Shown here: piece by piece, positions 63,136 through 64,000 of the stretch
How the letters are laid out: each line of letters starts with the position of its first letter
How positions within the stretch are numbered: position 1 is the first letter of the stretch
Assembly: GCF_002934445.1 (NCBI RefSeq)
Contig: NZ_PTJE01000001.1
Location: 62,001-126,000, forward strand
Length of the DNA stretch: 64,000 nt
Direction: 5' to 3'
Source: Nonlabens xylanidelens
GTDB lineage: Bacteria; Bacteroidota; Bacteroidia; Flavobacteriales; Flavobacteriaceae
Made by a program: the position numbers and the translations under genes
Notes under the pieces: generated by a model
Told to the model about the DNA's origin: nothing
The model's input: only the letters and a program-made list of their open reading frames with translations
Databases searched by the model: none

Positions 63136-64000
63136 CTAACTATTTATAATTTCTGTTCTAAAATCTTCGGCTAGTCTTATCATGTACTCAGGTGCTAACT
63201 CTTGAAGTGCTTTTTCTTGAATATCTTTTCTGTTAGGAGCTTGTTTTCTAGAAGGTATGTTTTGAAATTTCTCTTGGAATTCTTGTGATAATCTATCCAA
63301 TTTTAAAACCGTACCGTCACCCCACACATCTGGATTTTGCTTTTCTAATTGTGCCTCTGGCGAGATCATAAAATTAATCATGACCATAGCCGCAGCTTTA
63401 TCTACTGCGTCACTTGCTATACCTAAATAATGACTATTCTGTATGGTACCGAATTCTGGTACATAAGCTCTAGAAGATGCTGCAAAAACACCTTCATTAA
63501 TTTTGTTATCTACCTCAGCATCATTATTACTCATGGTAAACAGCAACTCTCCACTAGCAAACAGCTGGTGCATTTGCGCCACGTTTTGTGGGAATGCCTC
63601 GCCATTTTTCCATAGATAAGGCTGTAATTCTTTAACATAACTCCATAATTGAGCGCTGTACTTATTATACTTTTCTTCATTAAAATCTCCTGCTAGTGCA
63701 TCTTTACCACCAGCGATATCGATTAATAAAGCCTTTAAAAAGGTTAATCCTGTAAAGTGATTATCAAAGGTGAATTTACCTGGGTTTGCTTTTACAAAAT
63801 CAAGTAAATCCTCACGTGATTGAGGTAAATCAGTCACGTTATCACTGTTGTAAATAAGAGTCATTTGCACATTTCCCCAAGGTGTTTCCATGCCATTAAT
63901 AGGTTCTTGAAAATCTGTTCCTATAAATGGGTTATCTAGATCTATGTATTGCGCATTAGGTAATTGATCTACAAATGGACCGTATAAACCTTTAACCTGT
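63136..64000 (-). CDS. ABC substrate-binding protein, YnjB-like (5' end outside window)
   Basis: The C-terminal 287 residues of a type II periplasmic binding protein are present. The reading frame continues without a stop past the window edge; the internal Met at 63891 is not the start. NGMETPWGNVQMTLIYNSD and the closing ALQELAPEYMIRLAEDFR resemble the YnjB family of putative thiamine- or cofactor-like binders. The signal peptide lies outside the window. The ligand is unknown. Confidence 0.82.
   Translation of the reverse strand, partial: QVKGLYGPFVDQLPNAQYIDLDNPFIGTDFQEPINGMETPWGNVQMTLIYNSDNVTDLPQSREDLLDFVKANPGKFTFDNHFTGLTFLKALLIDIAGGKDALAGDFNEEKYNKYSAQLWSYVKELQPYLWKNGEAFPQNVAQMHQLFASGELLFTMSNNDAEVDNKINEGVFAASSRAYVPEFGTIQNSHYLGIASDAVDKAAAMVMINFMISPEAQLEKQNPDVWGDGTVLKLDRLSQEFQEKFQNIPSRKQAPNRKDIQEKALQELAPEYMIRLAEDFRTEIINS

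Overview
The window is an AT-rich, gene-dense chromosomal stretch from a member of the Bacteroidota, most likely a marine Flavobacteriaceae. The evidence is a type IX secretion sorting domain, a DUF5686 outer-membrane protein, TTG-N19-TANNTTTG promoters in place of sigma70-type ones, arginine genes with the Bacteroidetes-type N-acylornithine carbamoyltransferase, frequent small SPII lipoproteins and near absence of Shine-Dalgarno sequences. A Nonlabens/Dokdonia-like genus is only a guess. I see no rRNA, IS element, prophage or CRISPR array; there are two tRNAs.

Layout. 0-3 kb: a TPR-like protein and a leuB-like gene that has lost most catalytic residues. 2.9-11.7 kb (minus strand): a tightly overlapping arginine/proline operon, GNAT-argG-argC-proC-argD-argF'-argB-argE-argH. 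12.1-19.3 kb (minus): the isoleucine/valine operon ilvD-ilvB-ilvN-ilvC-ilvA. 19.6-21.1 kb: metK behind a SAM-II-type riboswitch. 21.2-27.7 kb (minus): a BspA-like T9SS cargo protein, a DUF5686 protein and pdhB. 28-38 kb (mostly plus): etfB-etfA, a DUF151 nuclease, a NupC transporter with an extra N-terminal domain, thyA, small unknowns and an egtB-egtD-DUF427 ergothioneine cluster. 38.3-41.2 kb: rplM-rpsI and rpsB-tsf. 41.3-50 kb: envelope lipoproteins, ruvC, a flippase-like protein with a GT2 glycosyltransferase, a TPR protein, a Cof-type HAD phosphatase, tRNA-Asp and a membrane acyltransferase. 50-59 kb: an LEA-like repetitive lipoprotein, tRNA-Leu, an M20 dipeptidase, a cell-surface protein, a BlaI/BlaR1-like pair with two operators on its promoter, DUF4407 and an App1-like phosphatase. 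59.2-64 kb (minus): a 56-residue membrane protein and a YnjBCD-like ABC transporter whose last operon gene is a radical SAM enzyme; its binding-protein gene runs off the window.

The most striking non-gene signal is a 16-bp palindrome, CGCTTTCGCGAAAGCG, present in 14 perfect and 3 near-perfect copies across 5.6-61.2 kb. Ten lie inside ORFs, where they are read in three frames (AFAKA, RFRES, LSRKR), and seven are intergenic. The motif has no stop codon in any frame. Copies sit directly upstream of metK, thyA and egtB and next to several terminators.

The window is mainly housekeeping metabolism (Arg, Ile/Val, SAM, dTMP, electron transfer, translation) with envelope genes typical of the phylum between the blocks. 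The less ordinary features are the dispersed palindrome, the dead LeuB paralogue, the radical SAM/ABC operon, the egt-DUF427 cluster, the hairpin pair flanking the BspA-like gene, and the BlaI-type control region.
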